Source: a bacterium
GTDB lineage: Bacteria; Patescibacteria; ABY1; JACQRZ01
Direction of reading: 5' to 3'
DNA: 64,000 nucleotides
Assembly: GCA_030688365.1 (NCBI GenBank)
Contig: JAUYIE010000004.1
Span: 6,565 to 70,564, forward strand
The translations under genes and the position numbers were made by a program. The number at the start of each line of letters is the position of its first letter. Position 1 is the stretch's first letter. This document shows, in pieces, positions 53,766 to 62,265 of the stretch. Below the pieces are notes generated by a model, which saw only the letters and a list, made by a program, of their open reading frames with translations, was not told the DNA's origin and ran no database searches.

Positions 53766-53889
53766 TGCTCGAACGCAAGGAAACGATAGTTGTCATTCCA
53801 ATCACCAGCCAGCTTGTTGAGGTTGAGCTTACGCTTGTCGTTGTTCCTGTTCAACACAGGAGCACACAGATCACCGTTCTCATTGCGAA
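53766..53889 (-). repeat. DGR 1 template repeat (TR1)
   Basis: A 124-bp copy of the 3' end of the target gene at 54243-54884. On the coding (minus) strand 20 of the 21 differences from VR1 fall at TR adenines and one is a T-to-G change (53831). Read in the target frame the TR has many Asn codons, as expected: NRNNDKRKLNLNKLAGDWNDN. The 27 bp at the left end are identical and should form the homing initiation side. Confidence 0.92.
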
Positions 53890-54111
53890 AATGCACGGAA
53901 TATCATCTTTGACACCACCCTTTGACTCGCCATCTGGCACATTCTCGGGGTTGAATCGTATTCGGGGCATTTCAGCCCGCCAATATTCCGCACCAAGTCT
54001 CTTCGTAATCGCGAAGCAATCGGGCACACGCTGTATGGTAACAAAAAACGCCATACATTCCGGCTTCCCAAAAAGCTCCAGAGTTCGACCGCCATGAAGT
54101 CGTAACGACAT
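53851..54111 (-). CDS. Uncertain short frame left of VR1 (decayed target?)
   Basis: An open frame of about 87 residues, ATG at 54111, ends inside TR1 in a frame other than the TR's coding frame. Its last part (KDDIPCIFAM) resembles the region just before the VR in both targets (KYPIVCLMG, RNWAILAMD). It may be the remnant of a third target, or chance. A TATACT box at 54138-54143 could start a transcript that includes TR1. The rest of 53890-54242 shows no gene. Confidence 0.2.
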   Translation of the reverse strand: MSLRLHGGRTLELFGKPECMAFFVTIQRVPDCFAITKRLGAEYWRAEMPRIRFNPENVPDGESKGGVKDDIPCIFAMRTVICVLLC

Positions 54112-54242
54112 GGATACTTCTCTACTTTCCAAAACTCAGTATATCACGCTGAATAAAAAATCCCTTAATAGTTTGTTCTATCAAGGGAAGATAAGGGTCT
54201 AAAAATTCAAATTCTATTTCTAAACACTGAGGGACCCAGAGT

Positions 54243-54884
54243 CTAAGTGCCTTCCGAAGAAACCTGCTCGAACGCAAGGAAACGATAGTTGCCACTCCAA
54301 TCACCAGCCAGCCCGTGGAGGCCGAGCAACCGCCAGTCGTTGAGCCCGTCCAACACAGGAGCACACAGAACACCGCGCCCATCGCGAATTTCAATACCCA
54401 TCAAACAAACGATTGGATATTTTAATTGTTCATCGGGGTTGTTTATGGCGTACTGTAATATTCTGGCAGGAGTAGCCTTGATCAAACCTTTTTCTTCGAT
54501 CTTTTTTTCTGCATCTTCAGTCGAAATTTTTCCCAGATCAAGGATACGGACTTTTAACATTTCTACACCGACAGCTGGATCTATCGGAAACGTTTTTTCA
54601 TTGATGTGACTGTTTACATAATAAAAATTTACGATTTTGATTTGATCGGAAAAACTCTTGTTGTTATCAACTATTATGAGTCCAGAATTATCAACTTTCT
54701 TCGAAATTTCATTCAATGAACCGACAATAATTTGAGCAACCTTTTTCCTGCGGTCTGTGTCTTTCAAATACGCGTCTATGTGGTCATCTGTACCACCTTC
54801 ATCCAGAATATCATTAAAGATAATTTTCACTACCTCAAAGATCTTTCCGAACAGTTTCAGATAACCACTTGTTTTTTTAGCCAT
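54243..54884 (-). CDS. DGR 1 target protein with C-terminal variable domain
   Basis: 213 residues, no signal peptide. The N-terminal part (about 1-160) is helical and Lys/Asp-rich with no recognised fold. The VR (54265-54388) covers residues 166-207 and encodes LCAPVLDGLNDWRLLGLHGLAGDWSGNYRFLAFEQ (partly shown), a beta-rich, Trp/Gly/Asp-rich end resembling the C-type-lectin fold of other DGR targets. Positions that vary from TR1 lie in the surface-like loops. AGGAG lies 9 nt before the ATG and a TTGACA-N17-AAGTAT promoter-like site is upstream. Being cytoplasmic by its N-terminus, it may bind an internal ligand or phage component. Confidence 0.85.
   Translation of the reverse strand: MAKKTSGYLKLFGKIFEVVKIIFNDILDEGGTDDHIDAYLKDTDRRKKVAQIIVGSLNEISKKVDNSGLIIVDNNKSFSDQIKIVNFYYVNSHINEKTFPIDPAVGVEMLKVRILDLGKISTEDAEKKIEEKGLIKATPARILQYAINNPDEQLKYPIVCLMGIEIRDGRGVLCAPVLDGLNDWRLLGLHGLAGDWSGNYRFLAFEQVSSEGT
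54265..54388 (-). repeat. DGR 1 variable repeat (VR1)
   Basis: 124 bp aligned without gaps to TR1. Identical for 27 bp at the left end, then 21 substitutions spread over the remainder, 20 at template adenines. It ends 22 bp before the target stop codon. Confidence 0.92.
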
Positions 54885-55089
54885 TTTAATGTACTCCTAT
54901 TTTCGCCTACTCCTTGCTTTTCCCCTATTTTAGGGTTAGACCTAGAGCTTGCACTTATATATAACAATACTAAGATACTTGCATATTTTACCGATTTTGT
55001 CAAGATTATGACCACCAAAAGCTTATATTTCGAAAGTGAACGAGTATTATTGAGTATGAGAAAGAGCTGACAGATATACTGAAGGGCTG
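54885..55089 (-). promoter_or_regulatory. Leader of DGR 1 target
   Basis: TTGACA (54998-55003), 17-nt spacer, AAGTAT (54975-54980) preceded by TG, then a leader of about 85 nt with ATAGGAG in front of the ATG. Nothing else is seen in this stretch. Confidence 0.4.
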
Positions 55090-55229
55090 TTTGATTTCTC
55101 TTTTAAAAATTTTATGAGCGAGTCAAGTGTTGGGAAGAAAAGTTGAAACGAGCGAATAGAAGTGAGGAGGGAGACTTACCTACTCGTTACCACCACCGTC
55201 GCCGAACGCTTTTTAAAAGAGAAATCAAA
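55090..55229 (+). mobile_element. Inverted-repeat element, copy A
   Basis: 140 bp bounded by perfect 20-bp inverted repeats (TTTGATTTCTCTTTTAAAAA and its complement; imperfect extension outward). The interior matches copy B at 61126-61273, in reverse orientation, over most of its length: ATGAGCGAGTCAA, GCGAATAGAAGTGAGGAGGGAGA, GCCGAACGCTTTTTAAAAG. Possibly a MITE, a structured RNA or a small coding cassette. It lies between the DGR 1 target and xth. Confidence 0.75.
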
Positions 55230-55257
55230 TACCCCGCTCAAGCAGGACAAACACTCC

Positions 55258-56016
55258 CTATCTCCCCTTCACCTCAATCCCCACCGGACAATGATCTGAT
55301 CCCATGATATGTGGTAAGATCGCCACGCTTTTTATAGACGGTAAAAATGATTCTGATACGCAAAAATAATCTATCCGCCAGCCAATATTTCTCTGACGTG
55401 CCCCTGCCATATAACTCCACCATGTGTACTTATCAGGACTCTCATCAAAGGCGCGGTAACTATCTACAAACCCAGCAGAGACAATATTATCAAATCCACC
55501 CCGTTCTTCATCAGTAAATCCCGCATTACGACGATTGCTTGCTGGGTTAGCCAAGTCTATCTCTTTATGAGCAACATTGAGATCTCCCCCAAAGATCACC
55601 GGCTTTTTTGCTTCCAGATATTTGAGATACGCCAAAAAATCTCGATCCCATTGCATACGATATGATAGGCGTACGAGATCGCGACGTGAGTTGGGGGTGT
55701 ACACCGTCACAAGATAGTATTGTGGAAATTCAAGAGTGATGACTCTCCCTTCTTGATCATGACCCGCGATACCGATACCATGCGCCACGCCGATTGGTTT
55801 TTTTCTACTAAAAATGGCAGTCCCCGAGTACCCTTTTTTCTCCGCTGAATTCCAATAATGATGGGGGTATTCTTTCAAAATCTCATCCACCTGCGATTGG
55901 TGCGCTTTTGTTTCTTGGATACACAAAACATCGGGTGCTTCCGCATCCACAAAATCCAAAAAACCTTTTCCGAGAATAGCTCGGATGCCATTTACATTCC
56001 ACGAAATAATTTTCAT
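55258..56016 (-). CDS. xth: Exodeoxyribonuclease III
   Basis: 252 residues, typical for ExoIII/ExoA. AP-endonuclease and 3'-5' exonuclease of base-excision repair. Motifs: ISWNVNGIRA (Asn7), CIQETKA (Glu), FGGDLNVAHKEID (Asp/Asn), and GSDHCPVGIE (Asp-His) at the end. It follows topA by 6 bp and is probably in one transcript with it. Element A begins 28 bp downstream. Confidence 0.96.
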   Translation of the reverse strand: MKIISWNVNGIRAILGKGFLDFVDAEAPDVLCIQETKAHQSQVDEILKEYPHHYWNSAEKKGYSGTAIFSRKKPIGVAHGIGIAGHDQEGRVITLEFPQYYLVTVYTPNSRRDLVRLSYRMQWDRDFLAYLKYLEAKKPVIFGGDLNVAHKEIDLANPASNRRNAGFTDEERGGFDNIVSAGFVDSYRAFDESPDKYTWWSYMAGARQRNIGWRIDYFCVSESFLPSIKSVAILPHIMGSDHCPVGIEVKGR

Positions 56017-56022
56017 AATAGT

Positions 56023-58197
56023 TTATTCTTCCTGTTTCTCGGGAGTGGGTTCGCCATCAGCACCTGTAGGTTTTTCCCATGACGCGTAGGTGCACTCCGG
56101 ATATTTATCGCATCCATAAAACATCTTACCGCGTTTTGTTTTCTTTTCTACAACCTGACCTTTACCACAATCGGGACATACGATACCCAGTTTTTTCAAA
56201 CTCAATGAGCGGATGCTTTTGCATTCAGGATATTTACTGCATCCCAAAAACTTCCCAAACCGTCCTGTCTTGATGACCATCGGCGCTCCGCACTTATCAC
56301 ACGGTTCCGCTTCTTCAATCGCTTTCTTATCTTCCTCTTGTTCTTCTTTGGATTCAATCGGCTTGGTATTTTTACATTCCGGATAGCCGGTGCAAGCAAA
56401 AAATCTTCCAAAGCGACCAATCTTACTCACCATCGGCTTACCGCATTTATCACATACTTCATCGCTCACCTCTTCCGTGAGTTCCTTTTTTGAGAGCTCT
56501 TTATCTTTTTCTCCGAGTAATTTTTTGAACGGGGTATAAAACTCGCGAATGACCGGTACCCAATCCTTTTTACCATTTGCGACTTCATCGAGATCATCTT
56601 CCATGCGAGCGGTAAACTCGTAATCCACGATCTGTGGAAAATGCTCCATCAAAATATCATTCACCAGCGTTGCCATTTCTGTCGGCTTAAGGCGTCCTTC
56701 TTCTTTGATGACATATTTGCGCTCCACGATCGTGCTGATCGTCGGTGCATAGGTGGATGGACGACCAACACCATGTTCTTCAAGTACTTTGACCAGCCCT
56801 GCTTCACTGTATCGTGCAGGTGGTTTGGTAAAATGCTGCTCTGGATCAAATTTTAAAAGATCAAGGGCGTCATCTTTCTTCACAGCTGGAAGCAGTACTT
56901 CTTCTCTATCGGTCTGATACACGCGGGTAAATCCATCAAATTTTTCAATCTGACCGGTAGCACGAAAAACATACCCGGTAGACTTCTTACTTTTGAGAGT
57001 ATCAATATCAATCGTCGTCGCTTCATATAGCGCATCCGGCATCTGACTCGCCACACTGCGTCGCCATATCAGGTCATAAAGCTTGAATTGAGCGTCAGTG
57101 AGGTGTGCTTTCACTGATTCAGGTGTTCGCGACACGAGAGTCGGTCTTATGGCCTCATGTGCCTCTTGAGCGAGCTTGGATTTTGTCGCATATTTCTTTT
57201 CTCCTTTAGCATACTGTGTACCGTATTCAGATTTGATCACTTCTTGTGCTTCAGACAAAAACTTCTCGGAAAGGTTTACCGAGTCAGTACGCATATAGGT
57301 GATATATCCACCATCTTCTTCCGAACCTGCTTCAATACCTTCATAGAGTTGTTGAGCAAACATCATGGTCTGCTTTGGTGAAAATCGTAAGCGACGGTTT
57401 GCGTCTTGTTGCAACGTAGAGGTAGTAAACGGCGTTGGCGGTTTGCGTGACGTATCTTTCATCGTGACTTCTTTGACTGTGTAGTCCGCGCTTTCCAATT
57501 TTTTTAAAATATCTTGTGCATCTTTTTCATTTGAAATCTCAAACTTATCAAGCGTCTTTCCATCATAGGCGTGCAAACTCGCATGAAATGAAACCGTGGT
57601 CTTGTCAGCAACATCAATCTCAATAGTCCAATATTCTTGCGGTACAAACGCTTCTATTTCCTTTTCACGTTCCACAACCAACCGCACGGCGACGGATTGC
57701 ACGCGTCCGGCGGATAGACCTTTGGCTACCTTCCTCCACAAAAATGGCGAGAGTTCATATCCCACCAGACGATCAAGCACACGACGCGCTTGTTGCGCAT
57801 CTACCAAATCAAGATTTATCTGGCCTGCGTGTTCCAAGGCATCCATGACTGCCGTCTTTGTAATTTCATGAAATGCAATACGCTTGATCTTATCTTTTGG
57901 TACTTTCAAAATCTCTTGCAAATGCCATGAAATAGCTTCCCCTTCACGGTCTTGATCAGTTGCGAAATAGACATCATCAGACGCTTTGGCAAGTTTCTTC
58001 AACTCGGTCGCGCGTTTTTGATTTGCTTTGGGGATAACATAATGCGGGGCGAAATCATGTTCAATATCTACCCCCATCTCGCTTTTTGGAAGATCGCGAA
58101 TATGACCAAAAGAAGACTCCACGCGGTAGTCTTTGCCTAAAAATTTGCTGATTGTTTTTGCTTTCGTTGGAGACTCAACGATGACCAAATGTTTCAT
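56023..58197 (-). CDS. topA: DNA topoisomerase I
   Basis: 724 residues. N-terminal Toprim domain (VESPTKAKTISKFLG; DQDREGEAISWHL), catalytic Tyr in YITYMRTDSVNLS, and three C-terminal C4 zinc ribbons (CDKCGKPMV..., CDKCGAPMV..., CPDCGKGQV...). It relaxes negative supercoils. Start codon ATG with canonical MKHLVIVESPTKAKT. Confidence 0.97.
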   Translation of the reverse strand: MKHLVIVESPTKAKTISKFLGKDYRVESSFGHIRDLPKSEMGVDIEHDFAPHYVIPKANQKRATELKKLAKASDDVYFATDQDREGEAISWHLQEILKVPKDKIKRIAFHEITKTAVMDALEHAGQINLDLVDAQQARRVLDRLVGYELSPFLWRKVAKGLSAGRVQSVAVRLVVEREKEIEAFVPQEYWTIEIDVADKTTVSFHASLHAYDGKTLDKFEISNEKDAQDILKKLESADYTVKEVTMKDTSRKPPTPFTTSTLQQDANRRLRFSPKQTMMFAQQLYEGIEAGSEEDGGYITYMRTDSVNLSEKFLSEAQEVIKSEYGTQYAKGEKKYATKSKLAQEAHEAIRPTLVSRTPESVKAHLTDAQFKLYDLIWRRSVASQMPDALYEATTIDIDTLKSKKSTGYVFRATGQIEKFDGFTRVYQTDREEVLLPAVKKDDALDLLKFDPEQHFTKPPARYSEAGLVKVLEEHGVGRPSTYAPTISTIVERKYVIKEEGRLKPTEMATLVNDILMEHFPQIVDYEFTARMEDDLDEVANGKKDWVPVIREFYTPFKKLLGEKDKELSKKELTEEVSDEVCDKCGKPMVSKIGRFGRFFACTGYPECKNTKPIESKEEQEEDKKAIEEAEPCDKCGAPMVIKTGRFGKFLGCSKYPECKSIRSLSLKKLGIVCPDCGKGQVVEKKTKRGKMFYGCDKYPECTYASWEKPTGADGEPTPEKQEE

Positions 58198-58209
58198 AGC
58201 TCTTTGTTA

Positions 58210-59112
58210 TTATATCTTTACATAATACATACTTCCGACGTTTCGCACTACCCCTCGCATTTCCAGCATCAGCAGTGCGCTACTGACTATGTGGCTTTCA
58301 CGCTTACATATTTGGATGAGAGTGTCAATATGGACGGGATCACTGCTCATGACCGCCAGTATACTTGCCTCAACCTCATTTTCCGGGTTACTCTCGGGTC
58401 TGGCGTATTCTTTGGGCAATGATAAAAACTCAAACGTGTCAAAAATATCTTGTAGACACGTGACAAGCTTAGCACCTTTTTTGATCAACATATGAGGACC
58501 TTCGGAAAGCGGATCAGTGAGCGGGCCGGGTAAGGCAAACACTTCCCTATTTTGTTCCAACGCACACTGCGCGGTGATTAGCGACCCTGATCGTGCCAGT
58601 CCTTGAGCAACCAAAACACCAAGAGACATACCGGCGATGATACGATTACGAAGTGGGAAAGAATACTTGGCAGGATGCATACCGGGTGGTGATTCTGATA
58701 CCACCACTCCGCCGTTTTCTATAATACGATGCGCCAAACCCAGATGATCAGCCGGATACATACTCTCGTCATCAACACCACCACCCACTACAGCGATAGT
58801 CGTACCACCGACTTCTAGCGTGCTTTCATGCGCTAACGCGTCCACGCCATAGGCAAGTCCACTCACCACAACAAGACCGCTTCGTGCCATATCATGCACC
58901 AACGGCGGTAAAATATTTTTACCATAGACACTCATCTTGCGACTACCTACCACGCCAATACCGTGCCACGGTTGTTTTGGCCATGTCCCACGATACCACA
59001 GCTTCTCCGGCGCGCCATGTATTTCTTTCAAAAGTGGCGGATAATCAGGATCGTCAATACTGCATACCTTGATGCCTTGTTTTTGTTCTTGCACCTGCGA
59101 GTCAACGAGCAT
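58210..59112 (-). CDS. dprA: DNA processing protein DprA
   Basis: 300 residues. Rossmann-like DprA domain (about 20-225) with GSRKMSVYGKNI, SGLAYGVDALAHE and VVGGGVDDE; a C-terminal winged-helix-like domain (about 240-300; DTLIQICKRESHIVSSALLMLEMRG). It loads RecA on incoming ssDNA, so with the type IV pilus genes it suggests natural competence. 13 bp upstream of topA and just downstream of pth on the same strand. Confidence 0.95.
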   Translation of the reverse strand: MLVDSQVQEQKQGIKVCSIDDPDYPPLLKEIHGAPEKLWYRGTWPKQPWHGIGVVGSRKMSVYGKNILPPLVHDMARSGLVVVSGLAYGVDALAHESTLEVGGTTIAVVGGGVDDESMYPADHLGLAHRIIENGGVVVSESPPGMHPAKYSFPLRNRIIAGMSLGVLVAQGLARSGSLITAQCALEQNREVFALPGPLTDPLSEGPHMLIKKGAKLVTCLQDIFDTFEFLSLPKEYARPESNPENEVEASILAVMSSDPVHIDTLIQICKRESHIVSSALLMLEMRGVVRNVGSMYYVKI

Positions 59113-59129
59113 GGAACCATGATAAAAAA

Positions 59130-59693
59130 TTACAAACTCAATTCAAGTCCTTTTTTGATAGTTTCAAAAACTTCTGGAAGCGCTTTTTTTTCTGTCGCAG
59201 AAAACTTACCCAAAACAAACTTTTCTCCTGATATTGTCACTGGTCTTTCAGATGCGACACCAATACGCATACGACTAAATTCTTTCGTACCGAGCAAATC
59301 AATTATATTTTGCACACCATTGTGTCCTGCCGATGAACGGTTGTGACTTATTTTTATTTTTCCAAATGGGATATCTAGTTCATCATGGCTAATCCAAATG
59401 TCTTTTGTGATATCGATCGTGCGATGATAGGAAAGATATTTTTTTACCGATGTGCCGGAAAGATTCATGAACGTCAATGGCTTGAGAAATGTTATTGACT
59501 CATGCTTACCATCATCCCTTGTATATTTTGTTTCGTATGCGATATAAGTCTTGTCTTTTGAGATGCTTGGTTTTTCGATACGGCCTTCTTCCAGCCATTT
59601 TTCCATCAAATAATCTACAGCAAGAAAGCCCGCGTTGTGGCGGGTCGTTTCATACTCTGTGCCAGGATTTCCTAAACCTACGATAAGTTTCAT
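59130..59693 (-). CDS. pth: Peptidyl-tRNA hydrolase
   Basis: 187 residues. Catalytic His in TRHNAGFLAVDYL (about 18-30), Asn/Asp in HDELDIPFGKIK, and the family GHNGVQNI. It recycles peptidyl-tRNAs that fall off ribosomes. It overlaps der by 4 bp. Confidence 0.96.
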   Translation of the reverse strand: MKLIVGLGNPGTEYETTRHNAGFLAVDYLMEKWLEEGRIEKPSISKDKTYIAYETKYTRDDGKHESITFLKPLTFMNLSGTSVKKYLSYHRTIDITKDIWISHDELDIPFGKIKISHNRSSAGHNGVQNIIDLLGTKEFSRMRIGVASERPVTISGEKFVLGKFSATEKKALPEVFETIKKGLELSL

Positions 59694-61060
59694 GCCGATT
59701 TCTTTTTACTTTTTTCTTCGGTGACGACCATGACGGGCGTCCCTTGGAAACTATACAACTCGCGAAGACGATTTTCCAAATACCGAAGATACTCATATCT
59801 AATACTAGCACGGCTGTTGACAGAAAGTATAAACGTCGGCGGACAGCCCAGTCGCTGTTTGATGCCAAAAATGCGCGGTCGTTTGCGTCCCATCGGCCAG
59901 ATCGGCGGTTGACGTGTCATTGCTGTTTTGAGAAACGCAGTGAGTTCTTCTTGTGGAATTTCTTTCTCGCGCTCTTTCTGCACTTCAATTATTATATCAA
60001 GAATTTTCTTAACGCGCTGTTTTGTGAGGGCGGACACAAAGATATCCGGCGCCCATTTTATAAACTCAAAAAACTTATGAAAATATTTTTTGTACGCATC
60101 ACTACTTTTGACTGTCTTTTCTTCCACCAAATCCCATTTGTTTACTACCAACACGATACCCGCACCGGAAGAGACAGCAATATCAGCAAGACGGCTTTCC
60201 TGTTTTGACGCGGTAGTCATGGCATCCAGTACCAAAAGTGCTACATCTGCTTTTTCAATATTTTTGATACTGCGTTTAACTCCTTCGTATTCTATACCAT
60301 GCTGAACTTTGCTTTGCTTACGGATACCGACGGTGTCGATAAGGATGATTGGCTGATCTTCGTACACAATAATAGTGTCATGCGGTTCACGAGTGGTATG
60401 GGCGATAGGACTGGCAATGACGCGTTCTTCATCAAGAATCGCATTGAGCAAGGATGACTTACCGACGTTTGTACGACCAACGATAGCAACTTTGATCGGT
60501 GCTTTTGTCGGTGCGGGTGTAGCGACGCGTTTGAGTAATGGATGTACTTCGTCCAAAAGGTCGCCAACTCCTCGTCCGCTTGCGGCTGAAACACTATATC
60601 CGGAACCGATACCCAGTTTGTTCCAATTTTGTGAAGATAAAGCAATGTGTTCTTTTTGTTTGTCTATTTTATTGATTACCAAATACACAGGCGTCTTGGT
60701 TGCTTTTTGGATGACTTTGAGATACGCACGGTCATCAGGATGGATGTCTTCTTTGCCATCTACGATAAACAAAATAACATCTGCTTTTTTTAGCATGGCA
60801 AGCGCGTGGGCATAAGTTTTTTCCTCAATCTCATCAGTAGGCTTTGGCACAAAACCACCGGAGTCTGCCACCTGAAAGGTAAAATCACGCCAGTTGCCGA
60901 TCCCATAGTTCACGTCACGCGTAGTTCCCGCGTCAGACGAAATAACGGCCTTTTTCTCTTCTATCAAACGATTAAACAGTGTTGATTTGCCAACATTAAC
61001 CCGTCCTACAAGAGCAACAAGCGGGTATGGATTCTCTTTTTGTATGGTGCGGACTGGCAT
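59690..61060 (-). CDS. der: Ribosome assembly GTPase Der (EngA)
   Basis: 456 residues with two GTPase domains: G1 GRVNVGKST and G3 DSGGF in domain 1, G1 GRTNVGKSS and DTVGI in domain 2, each with an NKxD (NKID, NKWD). The KH-like C-terminus (about 360-456) ends with a basic tail. Needed for 50S assembly. Its start lies 65 bp from element B. Confidence 0.97.
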   Translation of the reverse strand: MPVRTIQKENPYPLVALVGRVNVGKSTLFNRLIEEKKAVISSDAGTTRDVNYGIGNWRDFTFQVADSGGFVPKPTDEIEEKTYAHALAMLKKADVILFIVDGKEDIHPDDRAYLKVIQKATKTPVYLVINKIDKQKEHIALSSQNWNKLGIGSGYSVSAASGRGVGDLLDEVHPLLKRVATPAPTKAPIKVAIVGRTNVGKSSLLNAILDEERVIASPIAHTTREPHDTIIVYEDQPIILIDTVGIRKQSKVQHGIEYEGVKRSIKNIEKADVALLVLDAMTTASKQESRLADIAVSSGAGIVLVVNKWDLVEEKTVKSSDAYKKYFHKFFEFIKWAPDIFVSALTKQRVKKILDIIIEVQKEREKEIPQEELTAFLKTAMTRQPPIWPMGRKRPRIFGIKQRLGCPPTFILSVNSRASIRYEYLRYLENRLRELYSFQGTPVMVVTEEKSKKKSA

Positions 61061-61125
61061 ATACGAGCATTAAAGCATGAAATTGGGAGAAAAGCGAGAG
61101 GAAAGAGGTGGTGTATCTCGAGCAG

Positions 61126-61273
61126 GGTATTTGGTTCTTCTTTTAAAAAGCGTTCGGCAACGGTACTGGTAATGAGTGTGTTAATCTCCCTCCTCACTTC
61201 TATTCGCTCATCTCAATATTTTCATCGTACATTTGACTCGCTCATAAAATTTTTAAAAGAAGAACCAAATACC
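61126..61273 (-). mobile_element. Inverted-repeat element, copy B
   Basis: 148 bp with perfect 24-bp terminal inverted repeats (GGTATTTGGTTCTTCTTTTAAAAA and its complement; sequence given in two parts: GGTATTTGG and TTCTTCTTTTAAAAA). It is inverted relative to copy A. It overlaps the last 17 codons of RT2. The rest of 61061-61125 holds nothing I can name. Confidence 0.75.
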
Positions 61274-62265
61274 TGCCATCTTACGTCACTCAAACCCCGT
61301 CTTATCTTCGCAGTGTTCCCGTGACTCAATAATCCCATATATGACTGCATTTGAGCAGGATCATTCTTTCCTGCTTTGATATGACGGAACATCCTCTTTT
61401 TTGTCGCTGTCCTCAACACTCGATGATCAGGAAAATGTACCCAACCGAGGAAATCAACACCCGATGAAAATGTTTTGAGAAAAAGCTTGTTGGGATGAAG
61501 CTGAAGATGTAGCCGTGAAGATAGAAACTCCTGAATCATCGGGACGAGTGTCTCTAACCATTCTATGTCAGATGACAATACCACAAAATCATCAGCGTAA
61601 CGTATGTAATACCGAGTGTGGGCGGTATGTTTCATAAACTGATCCAATTCATTCATATACACGTTGGCAAACACCTGTGATGTAAGATTGCCCAGTGGTA
61701 AACCGACACCGCGATGAGTCGTATGGAAACTACCGATGATGCGATACAAAAGATCAACAATCCGAGAATCGGGTATTGATAATTTCAATATATCAATAAG
61801 TACCTCATGCGATATAGACGCAAAAAACTTGCATATATCGCACTTGAGTGCCCATGCGGTACGAGTATGATTCCTTGAAACGACATATTCCATAGAACGG
61901 AATCGATCAAGCGCTTTATGCGTTCCCTTTCCATCTCTGCATGAATACGAATCATGAATAAACCGCGTATCAACATACGGATACAATATACGATAAATTG
62001 CGCGATGGAGTACTCTGTCACGCACCGACGCCTTATGTATCTCCCGTGGTTTTGGATCATTGATGCGAAACGCCTGGTATGCACCGTGTCTGTATCTATT
62101 GGTCGCAAGGTCATGATGCAGTATAATAAGATTACTCATGAGATTCTGCTCAAATTCAATAACATCACTGCGACAGGATTTTCCTATACGAAATTCTCGC
62201 CATGCCTCAAGGAGATTCTCAAGAGAAATAATATCTTCATACGTATGAATGAATTTTCCGGACAT
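61222..62265 (-). CDS. Reverse transcriptase of diversity-generating retroelement 2
   Basis: 347 residues. Same family as RT1, clearly a paralogue (for example, RDGKGTHKALDRF versus RVGKGTHSAMDRF). D143 in KCDICKFFAS, GLPLGNLTSQ at about 188-197, YADD at 223-226. The last about 17 residues, beginning WQVFGSSFKNF, come from element B, so the C-terminus differs from RT1. It appears intact. Confidence 0.92.
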   Translation of the reverse strand: MSGKFIHTYEDIISLENLLEAWREFRIGKSCRSDVIEFEQNLMSNLIILHHDLATNRYRHGAYQAFRINDPKPREIHKASVRDRVLHRAIYRILYPYVDTRFIHDSYSCRDGKGTHKALDRFRSMEYVVSRNHTRTAWALKCDICKFFASISHEVLIDILKLSIPDSRIVDLLYRIIGSFHTTHRGVGLPLGNLTSQVFANVYMNELDQFMKHTAHTRYYIRYADDFVVLSSDIEWLETLVPMIQEFLSSRLHLQLHPNKLFLKTFSSGVDFLGWVHFPDHRVLRTATKKRMFRHIKAGKNDPAQMQSYMGLLSHGNTAKIRRGLSDVRWQVFGSSFKNFMSESNVR

